Assembly (NCBI GenBank): GCA_022653215.1
Contig: JALCSJ010000041.1
Location: 1 to 13,739, forward strand
Reading direction: 5' to 3'
Length of the DNA stretch: 13,739 nt
Source: Acidaminococcaceae bacterium
Lineage (GTDB): Bacteria > Bacillota > Negativicutes > Acidaminococcales > Acidaminococcaceae
A program made the position numbers and the translations under genes. The notes beneath the pieces are model-generated. The model was not told where the DNA came from, searched no databases, and saw only the letters and a list, made by a program, of their open reading frames with translations. Below are positions 1 through 7,950 of the stretch, piece by piece; within the stretch, counting starts at the first letter, position 1, and the number at the start of each line of letters is the position of its first letter.

Positions 1-8
1 AAAGGAGG
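1..8 (+). promoter_or_regulatory. Ribosome binding site of the U32 gene
   Basis: AAAGGAGG lies 5 bases before the ATG at 14. It is a near-perfect Shine-Dalgarno sequence and fixes the start of the first gene even though the window begins here. The promoter and any upstream operon partner lie outside the window. Confidence 0.85.
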
Positions 9-13
9 CTATT

Positions 14-2479
14 ATGAGCAGGAAAACTATAGAATTATTAGCACCGGCAGGAACATGGGAAGCGTTGGAGGCAGCTGTTAATGCCGGAGCAAATGCAGTA
101 TATTTAGGTGGAGCTAATTTCGGAGCAAGGCAGTTTGCCGAAAACTTCGATCGTTCTGCTATGGCTAAAGCCGTAGTGTTAGCTCATTTACATAATGTCA
201 AATTATACGTGACAGTTAATACTCTGGTAGATGACAGTGAAATGTCGGAACTAGGGGATTACTTAGTCTTTTTGCACAATATTGGCATTGACGGCATTAT
301 TGTTCAGGATATGGGCGTAGTGAGAGTTGCCAGAAAAGTGGTACCTGATTTGCCTCTTCATGCCAGCACGCAGATGACGGTAACAAATTCCCAGGGGGCG
401 ATTTTTGCCTATAATCAAGGTATGCAGCAAGTGGTTATAGCCAGAGAAACGACTTTAGATGACATGGGAAATATTTGTGATAAAATGCCCGGGCAAATCG
501 AAGGCTTTATTCACGGGGCATTATGCGTATGTTATTCGGGACAATGTTTGATGAGCAGTCTGATTGGGGGACGTAGCGGTAATAGGGGTAAATGTGCCCA
601 GCCTTGTCGTCTTCCTTATACTCTGGTTGATAAAGACGGAAACAATTTATTGAGTCATGTGGATGCAGGACAATATCTCCTCAGCCCTAAGGACATGAAT
701 ACGTTAGATGTTTTGCCCAGACTTATTGAAGCGGGGGTGGCATCTTACAAAATTGAAGGTAGAATGAAAAGGCCGGAATATGTGGCTGTAGTCACAGATA
801 TTTACCGTAGGGCTATGGATAGCTATTTGGCAGGAGACTATCATGTTTCCGATGAAGATAAAAAGAACATCGAACAGATTTTTAACCGGGATTTTACCAC
901 AGCTTATTTGGAGAAAAAACCGGGACGCACCATGATGAGTGACAGACGTCCTAACAATAGAGGAGTGTTGGTGGGCCGAGTAAACCAGCTTTTACCGGCT
1001 GACCACCAAGCAGTTATTAAATTAGATAAAGAGTTGAACATAGGCGATGGACTAGAATTTTGGGTTACGGTAGGAGGCCGGGTGGGAACCACTTTGAACC
1101 ATTTAGAAGTTAATGGCATTGAGACAGAGACTGCTCCTGCAGGCAGTAAGGTTACTATTGATGTGCCTGCCGGCATTCGGATGAATGATAGAGTATTTAG
1201 AACTTTTGATGCTAAGCTCATGACCTATGCCGGAAAATTTTTCGGCGAACACAACAAAACCAGAATTTCGGTGAATGCTAAAGTCGTTGCGCATTTAGGA
1301 GCTCCTATGACCATTACTCTTACAGACGAGGCGGGCAATGTAGGCAGGGGCATTACTAAGTTCATTGTAGAAAAAGCCAGAAAACATCCTATGACAGAAG
1401 ATACTGTCAGGAAGCAAATGGATAGATTGGGAACAAGTGAGTATGTTCTTAAAGATTTAATTCTTGAGGATGATTCAGATGTTATGGTGCCTATGAGCGA
1501 AATAAATGAGGCCAGACGTATTGCTACAGAAGCATTGAACAATATTAGACTGGAAAAATTCGCACCCCCTAGAAAGCAAATAAAGTGGCAGGATAGTACT
1601 CTTTATGAACAAAAGAATCACACTACAGGAAAGCATCCTTTACTGAGCGTGCAGGTTGATACTTTAGTCAAAGCTCAAGATGCTTTAAAAGCAGGAGCAG
1701 ATGTGCTTATAGTGGGCGGTGATAGTTATAGTCTGCCTCTTTTAAGACAAGATGATTACAACACAATTAGCCAATTAGTACGTGGAGCAGGTAAAAAATG
1801 GGCTATTGCTACATCACGTATTGTTGCCGAAAAACAGCTTCCTTATTATCGGCAAGCTTTTGCTTACTGGCAAACTTTACAGCCGGATTATTTCCTTATT
1901 GCCAATAATGGTTTATGGGAAATGGCTCAGAAAACCGGCATTCCACTTTGGACTGACTATAGCCTTAATACCTATAATGGTCAGAGTATTCTTTTTTGGC
2001 AAGAAGCAGGGGCTAGCGGTGTAACATTATCACCTGAGTTAACCATGAAACAGGTGGAATCTTTGGTGGAAAAAACACCCTTACCTTTAGAGTGTCTAGT
2101 GGAAGGACCTTTGGAAATGATGGTTTCTGAATACTGCGTTGAGGGAAGCTTTTTAGGAAATCTTCAAAGTGGCAGTTGCTCTTTTCACTGCCGGCAGGAA
2201 ACATTTTTGCAGGATAGAAAACAGGAACATTTTCCTTTAAAGCATGATCAGTTTGGACGCACTCATATTTTAAATGGACATTCTCTTTCCATGGCAGCTA
2301 ATTTGGCACAAATGGCTAAAATAGGTGTTCACACCTTGCGTATAGACGGACGGAGCTTTAGTCTGGATAAATTGAGAGAATTGGTAATGTTGTATAGAAA
2401 TGTCTTAAATGGGGAAGAAAAGGTAGAGGAAAATATACCGCATACTACCAGAGGACACTATTTTAGAGGAGTTTTATAA
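14..2479 (+). CDS. U32 family protein with DUF3656 region (RlhA/TrhP-type RNA hydroxylation protein)
   Basis: This is an 821-residue member of peptidase family U32. Relatives include E. coli RlhA (YdcP, 23S rRNA C2501 hydroxylation) and TrhP (YegQ, tRNA U34 hydroxylation), so a cytoplasmic RNA-modification role is more likely than proteolysis; the exact RNA target is not visible. The N-terminus ELLAPAGTWEALEAAV is the typical U32 opening. The family signature is at residues 163-182 (EGF, then C171, C178), followed by C194 and C198; together these fit the four-cysteine Fe-S-type site. A middle region (about 380-505) matches the position of DUF3656. From about residue 543 a second U32-like half begins, with its own EGPLEMMVSEYC (697-708) and C722/C726, so the protein is a tandem form longer than RlhA (about 650). 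The start is set by AAAGGAGG at 1-8. The stop overlaps the mutS2 start by one base. The family is sure; the reaction is inferred. Confidence 0.9.
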   Translation: MSRKTIELLAPAGTWEALEAAVNAGANAVYLGGANFGARQFAENFDRSAMAKAVVLAHLHNVKLYVTVNTLVDDSEMSELGDYLVFLHNIGIDGIIVQDMGVVRVARKVVPDLPLHASTQMTVTNSQGAIFAYNQGMQQVVIARETTLDDMGNICDKMPGQIEGFIHGALCVCYSGQCLMSSLIGGRSGNRGKCAQPCRLPYTLVDKDGNNLLSHVDAGQYLLSPKDMNTLDVLPRLIEAGVASYKIEGRMKRPEYVAVVTDIYRRAMDSYLAGDYHVSDEDKKNIEQIFNRDFTTAYLEKKPGRTMMSDRRPNNRGVLVGRVNQLLPADHQAVIKLDKELNIGDGLEFWVTVGGRVGTTLNHLEVNGIETETAPAGSKVTIDVPAGIRMNDRVFRTFDAKLMTYAGKFFGEHNKTRISVNAKVVAHLGAPMTITLTDEAGNVGRGITKFIVEKARKHPMTEDTVRKQMDRLGTSEYVLKDLILEDDSDVMVPMSEINEARRIATEALNNIRLEKFAPPRKQIKWQDSTLYEQKNHTTGKHPLLSVQVDTLVKAQDALKAGADVLIVGGDSYSLPLLRQDDYNTISQLVRGAGKKWAIATSRIVAEKQLPYYRQAFAYWQTLQPDYFLIANNGLWEMAQKTGIPLWTDYSLNTYNGQSILFWQEAGASGVTLSPELTMKQVESLVEKTPLPLECLVEGPLEMMVSEYCVEGSFLGNLQSGSCSFHCRQETFLQDRKQEHFPLKHDQFGRTHILNGHSLSMAANLAQMAKIGVHTLRIDGRSFSLDKLRELVMLYRNVLNGEEKVEENIPHTTRGHYFRGVL

Positions 2480-4848
2480 TGGCAAAATTTGCAGTAAAAG
2501 TTCTGGAATTCGATAAAATTAAAAATGCTTTAGGCAATGAGGCAGGAACCTCATTGGGGAAAAAACTGGCTCAAGACCTGCGCAGTTCAACTGATTTTGC
2601 TGCGGTAAAAGCCATGCAGGAAGAGACCGCAGAAATTATGCGTCTCCAAGCAGAAGGCAAACGGCTGCCACTGGGCGGGGCTGCTGATATTACTGAACAA
2701 GTTAAGAGGGCCAAAGTAGGGGGAGTATTGGATATGCCTGCTTTACAAGAAGTGGCAGGCACCGTTATTGCTATTAGACAGGTGAAAATGTTTTTATCTG
2801 AAGTGGCTGCGGAAGTACCTTCTTTAGGTGAATATGGGAATAATATGGCAATGTTTCCCCGGTTGGAAAAGCAATTGAACAGTGCTATTGACGAAAAAGG
2901 AGAAATAAAAGACAGTGCTTCCAATAAACTGGCAGGGTTACGGACCGGCATCGTTGTAGCTAAGCAGAGAGTCAAAGAAAAATTAGACAGTATTCTCCGT
3001 TCCCCGGATTATCAGAAATACTTTCAGGATCAATTAGTTACCATGCGTGAAGACAGATATGTTATTCCTATTAAACAGGAATATAAATTCAATTTTCCCG
3101 GAGTAGTTCATGACCAGTCAGGAAGCGGTGCTACGCTTTTTATTGAGCCAATGGCAGTTGTAAATTTAAATAATGATATTAAAAAATACATGTCGGAAGA
3201 AAAAGAAGAAGTAGAAAGAATCCTTAGGAATCTTTCGGAAAACGTAGGAGCTGAAGCAGATGGTATTAGCGGCTCTTTGAAAATTTTGGCTCAGTTGGAT
3301 TTAATTGCAGCCAAAGGATATCTTGCGGATAAACAAAAAGCTGTCAGACCTATGTTGCTTTCCAGTTGTAAAGTTGATATTCTTGCCGGCCGGCATCCAT
3401 TATTGGATCAAGAAAAAGCAGTGCCTTTAGATATTACATTGGGAGATAAATTTTCCACACTTTTAATTACCGGTCCTAATACCGGTGGTAAAACCGTAGC
3501 ATTGAAAACAGTGGGACTTTTCGCTCTTATGGCTCAGGCCGGGTTGTGTGTTCCTGCCAAAATGGCTAAACTTCCGGTATTTACGGGTATCTATGCGGAT
3601 ATTGGTGATGAGCAAAGTATAGAGCAAAGCTTATCAACATTTTCCGGACATATGAAAAACATGGTGGAAATTCTTTCTCAAGTACAAGAAGGTGACCTAG
3701 TACTTGTAGATGAAATATGTGTTGGTACTGACCCTACGGAAGGTGCAGCTTTGGCTATGGCCATGCTGGAATATTTATTTAACAGGCATGTTTTAACACT
3801 TGTGACTACTCACTATAGTGAATTAAAAACATTTGCTTTTGAACACCAAGGAATGGAAAACGCCAGTGTAGAATTTGACCCAGTGTCCTTGCGTCCTACT
3901 TATCGTTTACTTATGGGAGTTCCGGGCAGCAGTAACGCTTTCTATATCAGTAAGCGTTTAGGTCTGGCACCGGAAATTATCTCTCAGGCGGAGAGCCTAA
4001 TTAGCAAAGAACATGCTAATATGGAAAATGTTTTGCAAAACTTGGAAGGGGAACGACGGGAATATGAGATGCGTAACCGGGATATTGAAAATCTCCGGTT
4101 GGAAGCTGAACAACTAAAGAATGAATTAAATAAACAAAAATCTGATTTGTCCAAACGTCGTAACGACATATTGCGCAAGGCCAGAGAAGAAGCCGATGAT
4201 ATTTATCGCAGCGCCAGAAGAGAGAGCACGTCGATTTTAAAAGAGCTAAGGGCCAATAAGAGTTTAGTGGATGATGCCAAAGTAGAAGAACTGGCCAGCC
4301 TAAGCCGTAAGGGACTTAACAAGAGTTTTGCCATGGAAGGCAAGCCTGTGCCGGAAGGCCAGGGATTAACAGCAGGAAATGCTGCTTTAGGTAAACATAT
4401 TTATATTAAGAGAATTGGACAAAAGGGCATAATTGAAGCAATTAAGGGTAATGAAATAGTGGTATCAATAGGCAGTATGAAAATGACTCTGCCTATGAAA
4501 GATTGCCTGTTGATTAAAGCTCCACCTGTTTTCAGCAACAAGAGGAATATTAAGAGAAATAAGCCAAGTGAAAGCCATACCATGTTTGTAAAAAAAGCCC
4601 AGGAAACCTTGAATGAGATAGATGTAAGGGGTAAAACCGTTGATGAAGCTATTCCTTATGTAGACAAAGAGATTGATAATGCTCTTTTATCCGGGATGGA
4701 TTCTTTCCGCCTGATTCATGGTAAGGGAACAGGTATGCTGCGAGCCGGCCTGTTAGCGTATTTAAAGGAACACAGGTCAGTAAGTAAAGTCCTTGAAGCA
4801 CCTCAGAATGAAGGTGGTTCAGGAGCAAGCATTGTATATGTAAAATAA
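2479..4848 (+). CDS. mutS2: MutS2 ATPase with C-terminal Smr domain (ribosome-collision/recombination factor)
   Basis: This is a 789-residue MutS2, the usual family length. The family was first linked to suppression of homologous recombination; in Bacillus subtilis MutS2 (RqcU) recognises and splits collided ribosomes. The ATPase core has Walker A GPNTGGKT (332-339), the segment LSTFSGHMKNMVEIL, and a Walker B followed by DEICVGTDPTEGAAL (from D411/E412), then TTHYSELKTFAF. The usual family text is DELGAGTDP, so residues 413-415 are atypical. A long charged coiled coil spans about 511-594. A KOW-like small beta segment lies at about 638-680. The C-terminal Smr domain has IDVRG (714-718) and HGKGTG (747-752). 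It starts with ATG within TAATG of the preceding stop, and AGAGGAG at 2465-2471 is its ribosome binding site, so translation is coupled to the U32 gene. No clear terminator follows its stop. Confidence 0.96.
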   Translation: MAKFAVKVLEFDKIKNALGNEAGTSLGKKLAQDLRSSTDFAAVKAMQEETAEIMRLQAEGKRLPLGGAADITEQVKRAKVGGVLDMPALQEVAGTVIAIRQVKMFLSEVAAEVPSLGEYGNNMAMFPRLEKQLNSAIDEKGEIKDSASNKLAGLRTGIVVAKQRVKEKLDSILRSPDYQKYFQDQLVTMREDRYVIPIKQEYKFNFPGVVHDQSGSGATLFIEPMAVVNLNNDIKKYMSEEKEEVERILRNLSENVGAEADGISGSLKILAQLDLIAAKGYLADKQKAVRPMLLSSCKVDILAGRHPLLDQEKAVPLDITLGDKFSTLLITGPNTGGKTVALKTVGLFALMAQAGLCVPAKMAKLPVFTGIYADIGDEQSIEQSLSTFSGHMKNMVEILSQVQEGDLVLVDEICVGTDPTEGAALAMAMLEYLFNRHVLTLVTTHYSELKTFAFEHQGMENASVEFDPVSLRPTYRLLMGVPGSSNAFYISKRLGLAPEIISQAESLISKEHANMENVLQNLEGERREYEMRNRDIENLRLEAEQLKNELNKQKSDLSKRRNDILRKAREEADDIYRSARRESTSILKELRANKSLVDDAKVEELASLSRKGLNKSFAMEGKPVPEGQGLTAGNAALGKHIYIKRIGQKGIIEAIKGNEIVVSIGSMKMTLPMKDCLLIKAPPVFSNKRNIKRNKPSESHTMFVKKAQETLNEIDVRGKTVDEAIPYVDKEIDNALLSGMDSFRLIHGKGTGMLRAGLLAYLKEHRSVSKVLEAPQNEGGSGASIVYVK

Positions 4849-4849
4849 G

Positions 4850-4862
4850 GTATATAGTATAC
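4850..4862. repeat. Short inverted repeat upstream of the aminotransferase promoter
   Basis: GTATA-TAG-TATAC is an inverted repeat with perfect 5-base arms just after the mutS2 stop and about 18 bases before the candidate -35 box. Its 11-base core (ATATAGTATAC, 4852-4862) recurs at 9426-9436 upstream of the carboxyltransferase gene. It may be an operator; AT-rich chance is the alternative. Confidence 0.35.
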
Positions 4863-4880
4863 ATTAATCAGGGAATTGGG

Positions 4881-4911
4881 TTGACCAATGGCAGAAATAA
4901 TGTAATAATAT
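4881..4911 (+). promoter_or_regulatory. Candidate sigma-A promoter of the aminotransferase-nucleoside kinase pair
   Basis: TTGACC (4881-4886) is a 5/6 match to the -35 consensus. The downstream TGTAATAATAT gives a -10 such as TAATAA (4903-4908, spacer 16) or AATAAT (4904-4909, spacer 17, preceded by TGT as an extended -10). Initiation near 4916 would give a leader of about 60 bases. It is the only promoter-like pair seen in the 127-base gap after mutS2, and it supports separate transcription of the next two genes. Confidence 0.5.
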
Positions 4912-4946
4912 AAAGATAAACTTATAGAATTACCAAGAGATACATT

Positions 4947-4979
4947 ATGCACGGGAGACTAAAGGAGGAGATTGTATGA
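4947..4979 (+). other. Possible 10-codon leader ORF overlapping the aminotransferase start
   Basis: An ATG at 4947 opens a frame encoding MHGRLKEEIV. Its TGA stop (4977-4979) overlaps the aminotransferase ATG (4976-4978) as ATGA. It runs straight through the AAAGGAGGAG ribosome binding site of the aminotransferase. Only a weak AAGAGA lies upstream of it. It could couple or tune translation of the main gene, but a frame this short may well be chance. Confidence 0.15.
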
Positions 4980-6223
4980 CAATGCACAGTGTTGCAAATC
5001 ACGCTATTGGGAAAGCCGCAAAGGATAATATTTTTGGAGCCTCAGCTGCAGCTAAAGCTGCCGCAGCTAAAGTAGGAGCAGAAAATATTGTTAACGCCAC
5101 GATTGGTGCTATTTTGGATGATAATGAGAAATTGGTTATTTTGCCAACTGTTGACAAAGCTTTCCGTAGTTTAACAGATGATATGTATTTTTCTTATGCG
5201 CCTATCTCAGGTTTACCTGATTTCTTAAAATTAGTACAGGATGATTGCTTTGGTGAATCCAGACCTAAAGGTTATATTAAAGCAGTAGCTACGGCCGGTG
5301 GCAGTGGTGCTATTCACCATGCTATCTGGAACTATTCTGAACCTGGTGACACTGTTTTAACATCTGACTGGTACTGGGGACCTTATAAAGTATTTTGCCG
5401 GGATATGAATCGTAAACTTGCTACTTACAAGATGTTGACAGATGACAATAAATATAATCTTCCGGCTTTGACAGAAAAAGTAACGGAAATATTGACAAAG
5501 CAAAACAGCCTTGTTGTTATTATAAATACTCCTGCCCATAATCCCACCGGTTATAGTCTTACTTCTGAAGATATCGCAAATGTTATTGCTATGTTGAAAA
5601 AAGCTACTGCTGACAATGGAAAGAAAGTAACACTGGTTCTTGATGTGGCATATATTGACTATGCCGGAGAAAGAGAAGAAGTCCGTAAAGTGTTCAAGAA
5701 TCTTTCTGACTTACCGGAAAATATTATTGGCTTAGTAGCTTATAGCCTGTCTAAAGGATATACTATGTATGGACAACGTTGTGGTGCTCTCATTAATGTA
5801 ACTGCCAGTGAAGAACAAAGCCAGGAATTTGCAGATGTTAACCAATATACTAGCCGGGCTACCTGGTCCAATATTAACCATGGCGCTATGCAGACATTGG
5901 TTAGTATTTTAACGGATCCTGCTATGAAAGAGGACATTCGCAAAGAAAGAGCTCATTATTACAGCTTGATTCAATCACGGGGTGACTTATTTGCTAAAGA
6001 AGCTAAGGAATGTGGATTAAAGATGGTTCCCTATATTGCCGGATTCTTCATTTCTATTCCCTGCAAGGATTCTAAAGCAGTATGTGATAAACTCCATGAA
6101 GACAACATATTTGCCGTTCCTTTGGCAGCAGGCGTGAGAGTAGCTGTCTGCGCAATTTCCACTAAGAAAGTCAAAGGCATGGCAGCTAAGATTAAAGCTG
6201 CTATTGACGCAGTCGAAAAATAA
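4976..6223 (+). CDS. PLP-dependent class I/II aminotransferase, aspartate/aromatic type
   Basis: This 415-residue fold-type I aminotransferase has the usual length of aspartate/aromatic aminotransferases. Visible active-site parts are the TAGGSGAI segment (106-113) that holds the cofactor phosphate, W132 for ring stacking, HNPTG (188-192), DVAY (223-226) for the pyridine nitrogen and hydroxyl, YSLSKGY with Schiff-base K260, R268 that binds phosphate, and C-terminal R388 in GVRVAV, placed to bind the substrate carboxylate. The pattern is closest to AspC/TyrB-like enzymes that exchange amino groups between aspartate or aromatic amino acids and 2-oxoglutarate in the cytoplasm. The substrate cannot be fixed from sequence. 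The start is supported by AAAGGAGGAG at 4961-4970, 5 bases before ATG; an ATG two codons later (4982) is less well spaced. It is followed after 20 bases by the nucleoside kinase, so the two are probably cotranscribed. An alanine-rich patch at 22-31 is notable. Confidence 0.9.
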   Translation: MTMHSVANHAIGKAAKDNIFGASAAAKAAAAKVGAENIVNATIGAILDDNEKLVILPTVDKAFRSLTDDMYFSYAPISGLPDFLKLVQDDCFGESRPKGYIKAVATAGGSGAIHHAIWNYSEPGDTVLTSDWYWGPYKVFCRDMNRKLATYKMLTDDNKYNLPALTEKVTEILTKQNSLVVIINTPAHNPTGYSLTSEDIANVIAMLKKATADNGKKVTLVLDVAYIDYAGEREEVRKVFKNLSDLPENIIGLVAYSLSKGYTMYGQRCGALINVTASEEQSQEFADVNQYTSRATWSNINHGAMQTLVSILTDPAMKEDIRKERAHYYSLIQSRGDLFAKEAKECGLKMVPYIAGFFISIPCKDSKAVCDKLHEDNIFAVPLAAGVRVAVCAISTKKVKGMAAKIKAAIDAVEK

Positions 6224-6243
6224 AAATTGTAAGGAGTTCCTAA

Positions 6244-7905
6244 ATGCTAAAAATCACTTGTCCAACGGGGAAAATAAAAGAATATCCTGAGGGGACGCTT
6301 CTTTTAACCTTGGCCGAAGAATTTCAGCCAACGCATAAAGAGGTAATTGTAGAAGGAATTGTTGATGGGAAGGGAACAGATTTACAAGAAGTGCTTACTC
6401 ACGATTGCCGGGTTGATTTCATAGATGTATCCACAGCTGAAGGAACCAGAGTATATAGACGAAGTCTGCTTTATGCTTTTATTGTAGCTATGCACACTAT
6501 GAGGCCGGAAGTAGAAATTGAGGTAAAAAATTCTTTTGGGGATGCCTTGTTTTGTGATGTAAAAAATAAAATCGTTTTAAGCAAATATGATTTGGCTGAT
6601 GTGGAAAAATGTATGAGAAAAATGGTCAGTGACAAAGAACCTATTGTTTATAAAGTTACGACCAAAGAGGAAGCATCACGCTTTCTCAAACCTCAGCTTG
6701 TTCCTGATTCAGCACCACTGCTGGATGTTTTAGCTCCGGAAACCAAGATTAAATACTATGGATTAAAAAATGAATGGGTTTATTTCTTTGGTCCTATGGT
6801 GCCCAACCTTAGTTATATTGATAAATTTTCCTTGGAAAATTATCACAAAGGAATTTTGGTTTGTTGTCCTAATCAACATGACTACAGTAAAGTCGAGCCG
6901 TTTGTTGATAGCCCAAAACTGTCGGTAGTTTATGCAGAAGCAGAAAAATGGGGTCATAGTATTGGGTGTCCCACTGTAGCTACTTTGAATAAATATATTA
7001 CAGAGGGCGATAGTCGGGGTATTATTCAAATCTGTGAGGCTAGGCACGAAAAACGTATTGCAGAAATTGCCGATACGGTGGCAGCGGAAGGACATAAAGT
7101 AAAGCTGGTGCTGATTGCCGGGCCATCTTCTTCGGGAAAAACTACTTTTTCTCAAAGACTGGCAGTACAAATGAGAGTTAATTGCCTGAATCCTATGCCT
7201 ATTTCTTTGGATAATTATTTTAAAGAACGTAAAGACAGTCCTAGATTGCCTGATGGCAGCTATGATTTTGAATGTTTGGAAGCATTGGATTTAGATTTGT
7301 TTAATGATCATTTAAAGCGTATGTTAGCCGGAGAAACAGTTAAAATTCCTCGCTACAACTTTCAGTCGGGAACAAGAGAATATCGTGGTCAGGAAATCAA
7401 TTTAGGTGACAATGGTGTATTGGTAGTGGAAGGTATCCACGGTCTAAATGAAAAGTTATCAGTAGTTGTGCCAAGAGAGCAAAAAACGAAAATTTACATC
7501 AGTGCTTTAACACCTTTATCTTTTGACGACTATAATCGTATTCCTACCAGTGATATGCGTTTATTGCGGCGAATGGTCAGAGATTCCCAGTTTAGAGCCC
7601 ATGATGCAGAAAAAACCCTGCAAACCTGGAGCAAAGTCAGAGCAGGAGAGGAAAAGTATATTTTCCCCTTTAGTGAAGATGCTGATGTAATGTTTAACAC
7701 TACTTTGGTTTATGAATTTGCGGTTTTCAAAAAATATGCAGAACCGCTGTTAAGGGCTATTCAGCCAGAATCAACAGCGTATTTAGAGGCTCAGAGGCTT
7801 CTTTCTATGCTTAATCTGGTGCTGTCTATTGATGAAAAAGCTGTACCCAATAATTCTATTATGCGGGAATTCATCGGTCATTCTATCTTCGGAGATTTAC
7901 TGTAA
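6244..7905 (+). CDS. TGS-domain nucleoside kinase (uridine kinase/phosphoribulokinase-like)
   Basis: This 553-residue protein joins an RNA-synthetase-like N-terminus to a kinase. Residues 1-62 form a TGS domain (opening MLKITCPTGKIKEYPEGTLL). Residues of about 63-180 resemble the second additional (editing-like) domain of threonyl-tRNA synthetase (YRRSLLYAF where synthetases have an RHSxxH motif), but the histidines are not kept, so editing activity is unlikely. The C-terminal half is a P-loop uridine kinase/phosphoribulokinase fold: Walker A GPSSSGKTT (293-301), ISLDNYF (320-326), DGSYDFE (337-343) and VEGIHGLNE. The family is annotated as nucleoside or uridine kinase, transferring phosphate from NTP to a nucleoside in pyrimidine salvage; the role of the TGS part is unknown. 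AAGGAG at 6231-6236 precedes the ATG, which follows the aminotransferase stop by 20 bases. A strong hairpin terminator follows at once. The architecture is normal for this family. Confidence 0.9.
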   Translation: MLKITCPTGKIKEYPEGTLLLTLAEEFQPTHKEVIVEGIVDGKGTDLQEVLTHDCRVDFIDVSTAEGTRVYRRSLLYAFIVAMHTMRPEVEIEVKNSFGDALFCDVKNKIVLSKYDLADVEKCMRKMVSDKEPIVYKVTTKEEASRFLKPQLVPDSAPLLDVLAPETKIKYYGLKNEWVYFFGPMVPNLSYIDKFSLENYHKGILVCCPNQHDYSKVEPFVDSPKLSVVYAEAEKWGHSIGCPTVATLNKYITEGDSRGIIQICEARHEKRIAEIADTVAAEGHKVKLVLIAGPSSSGKTTFSQRLAVQMRVNCLNPMPISLDNYFKERKDSPRLPDGSYDFECLEALDLDLFNDHLKRMLAGETVKIPRYNFQSGTREYRGQEINLGDNGVLVVEGIHGLNEKLSVVVPREQKTKIYISALTPLSFDDYNRIPTSDMRLLRRMVRDSQFRAHDAEKTLQTWSKVRAGEEKYIFPFSEDADVMFNTTLVYEFAVFKKYAEPLLRAIQPESTAYLEAQRLLSMLNLVLSIDEKAVPNNSIMREFIGHSIFGDLL

Positions 7906-7906
7906 T

Positions 7907-7941
7907 AAAAAAGACTAGGAAAATTTTTCCTAGTCTTTTTT
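7907..7941. terminator. Bidirectional intrinsic terminator between convergent genes
   Basis: GACTAGG (7913-7919) and CCTAGTC (7929-7935) form a perfect stem with an A4/T5 centre. It is flanked by six A (7907-7912) on the left and six T (7936-7941) on the right, so it works on both strands. It lies between the stop of the nucleoside kinase (plus) and that of the carboxyltransferase (minus) and can end both transcripts. Confidence 0.93.
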
Positions 7942-7950
7942 GTATTTGTA

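Noticed and set aside
904..1542. Several minus-strand open frames inside the U32 gene
   Set aside because: They overlap one another in different frames and are antisense to a clear U32/DUF3656 coding sequence.
2571..2975. 134-codon minus-strand open frame inside mutS2
   Set aside because: Antisense shadow of a well-conserved gene; the composition is Ser/Ala/Thr-rich as expected from reverse-reading, with no family resemblance.
4849..4975. Riboswitch or T-box leader before the aminotransferase
   Set aside because: The gap is 127 bases, with only about 60 bases after the likely start site. I found no T-box sequence, no terminator hairpin and no long pairing.
6763..7170. 135-codon minus-strand open frame inside the nucleoside kinase
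   Set aside because: It covers the region encoding the P-loop on the other strand, and its sequence has no recognisable domain.
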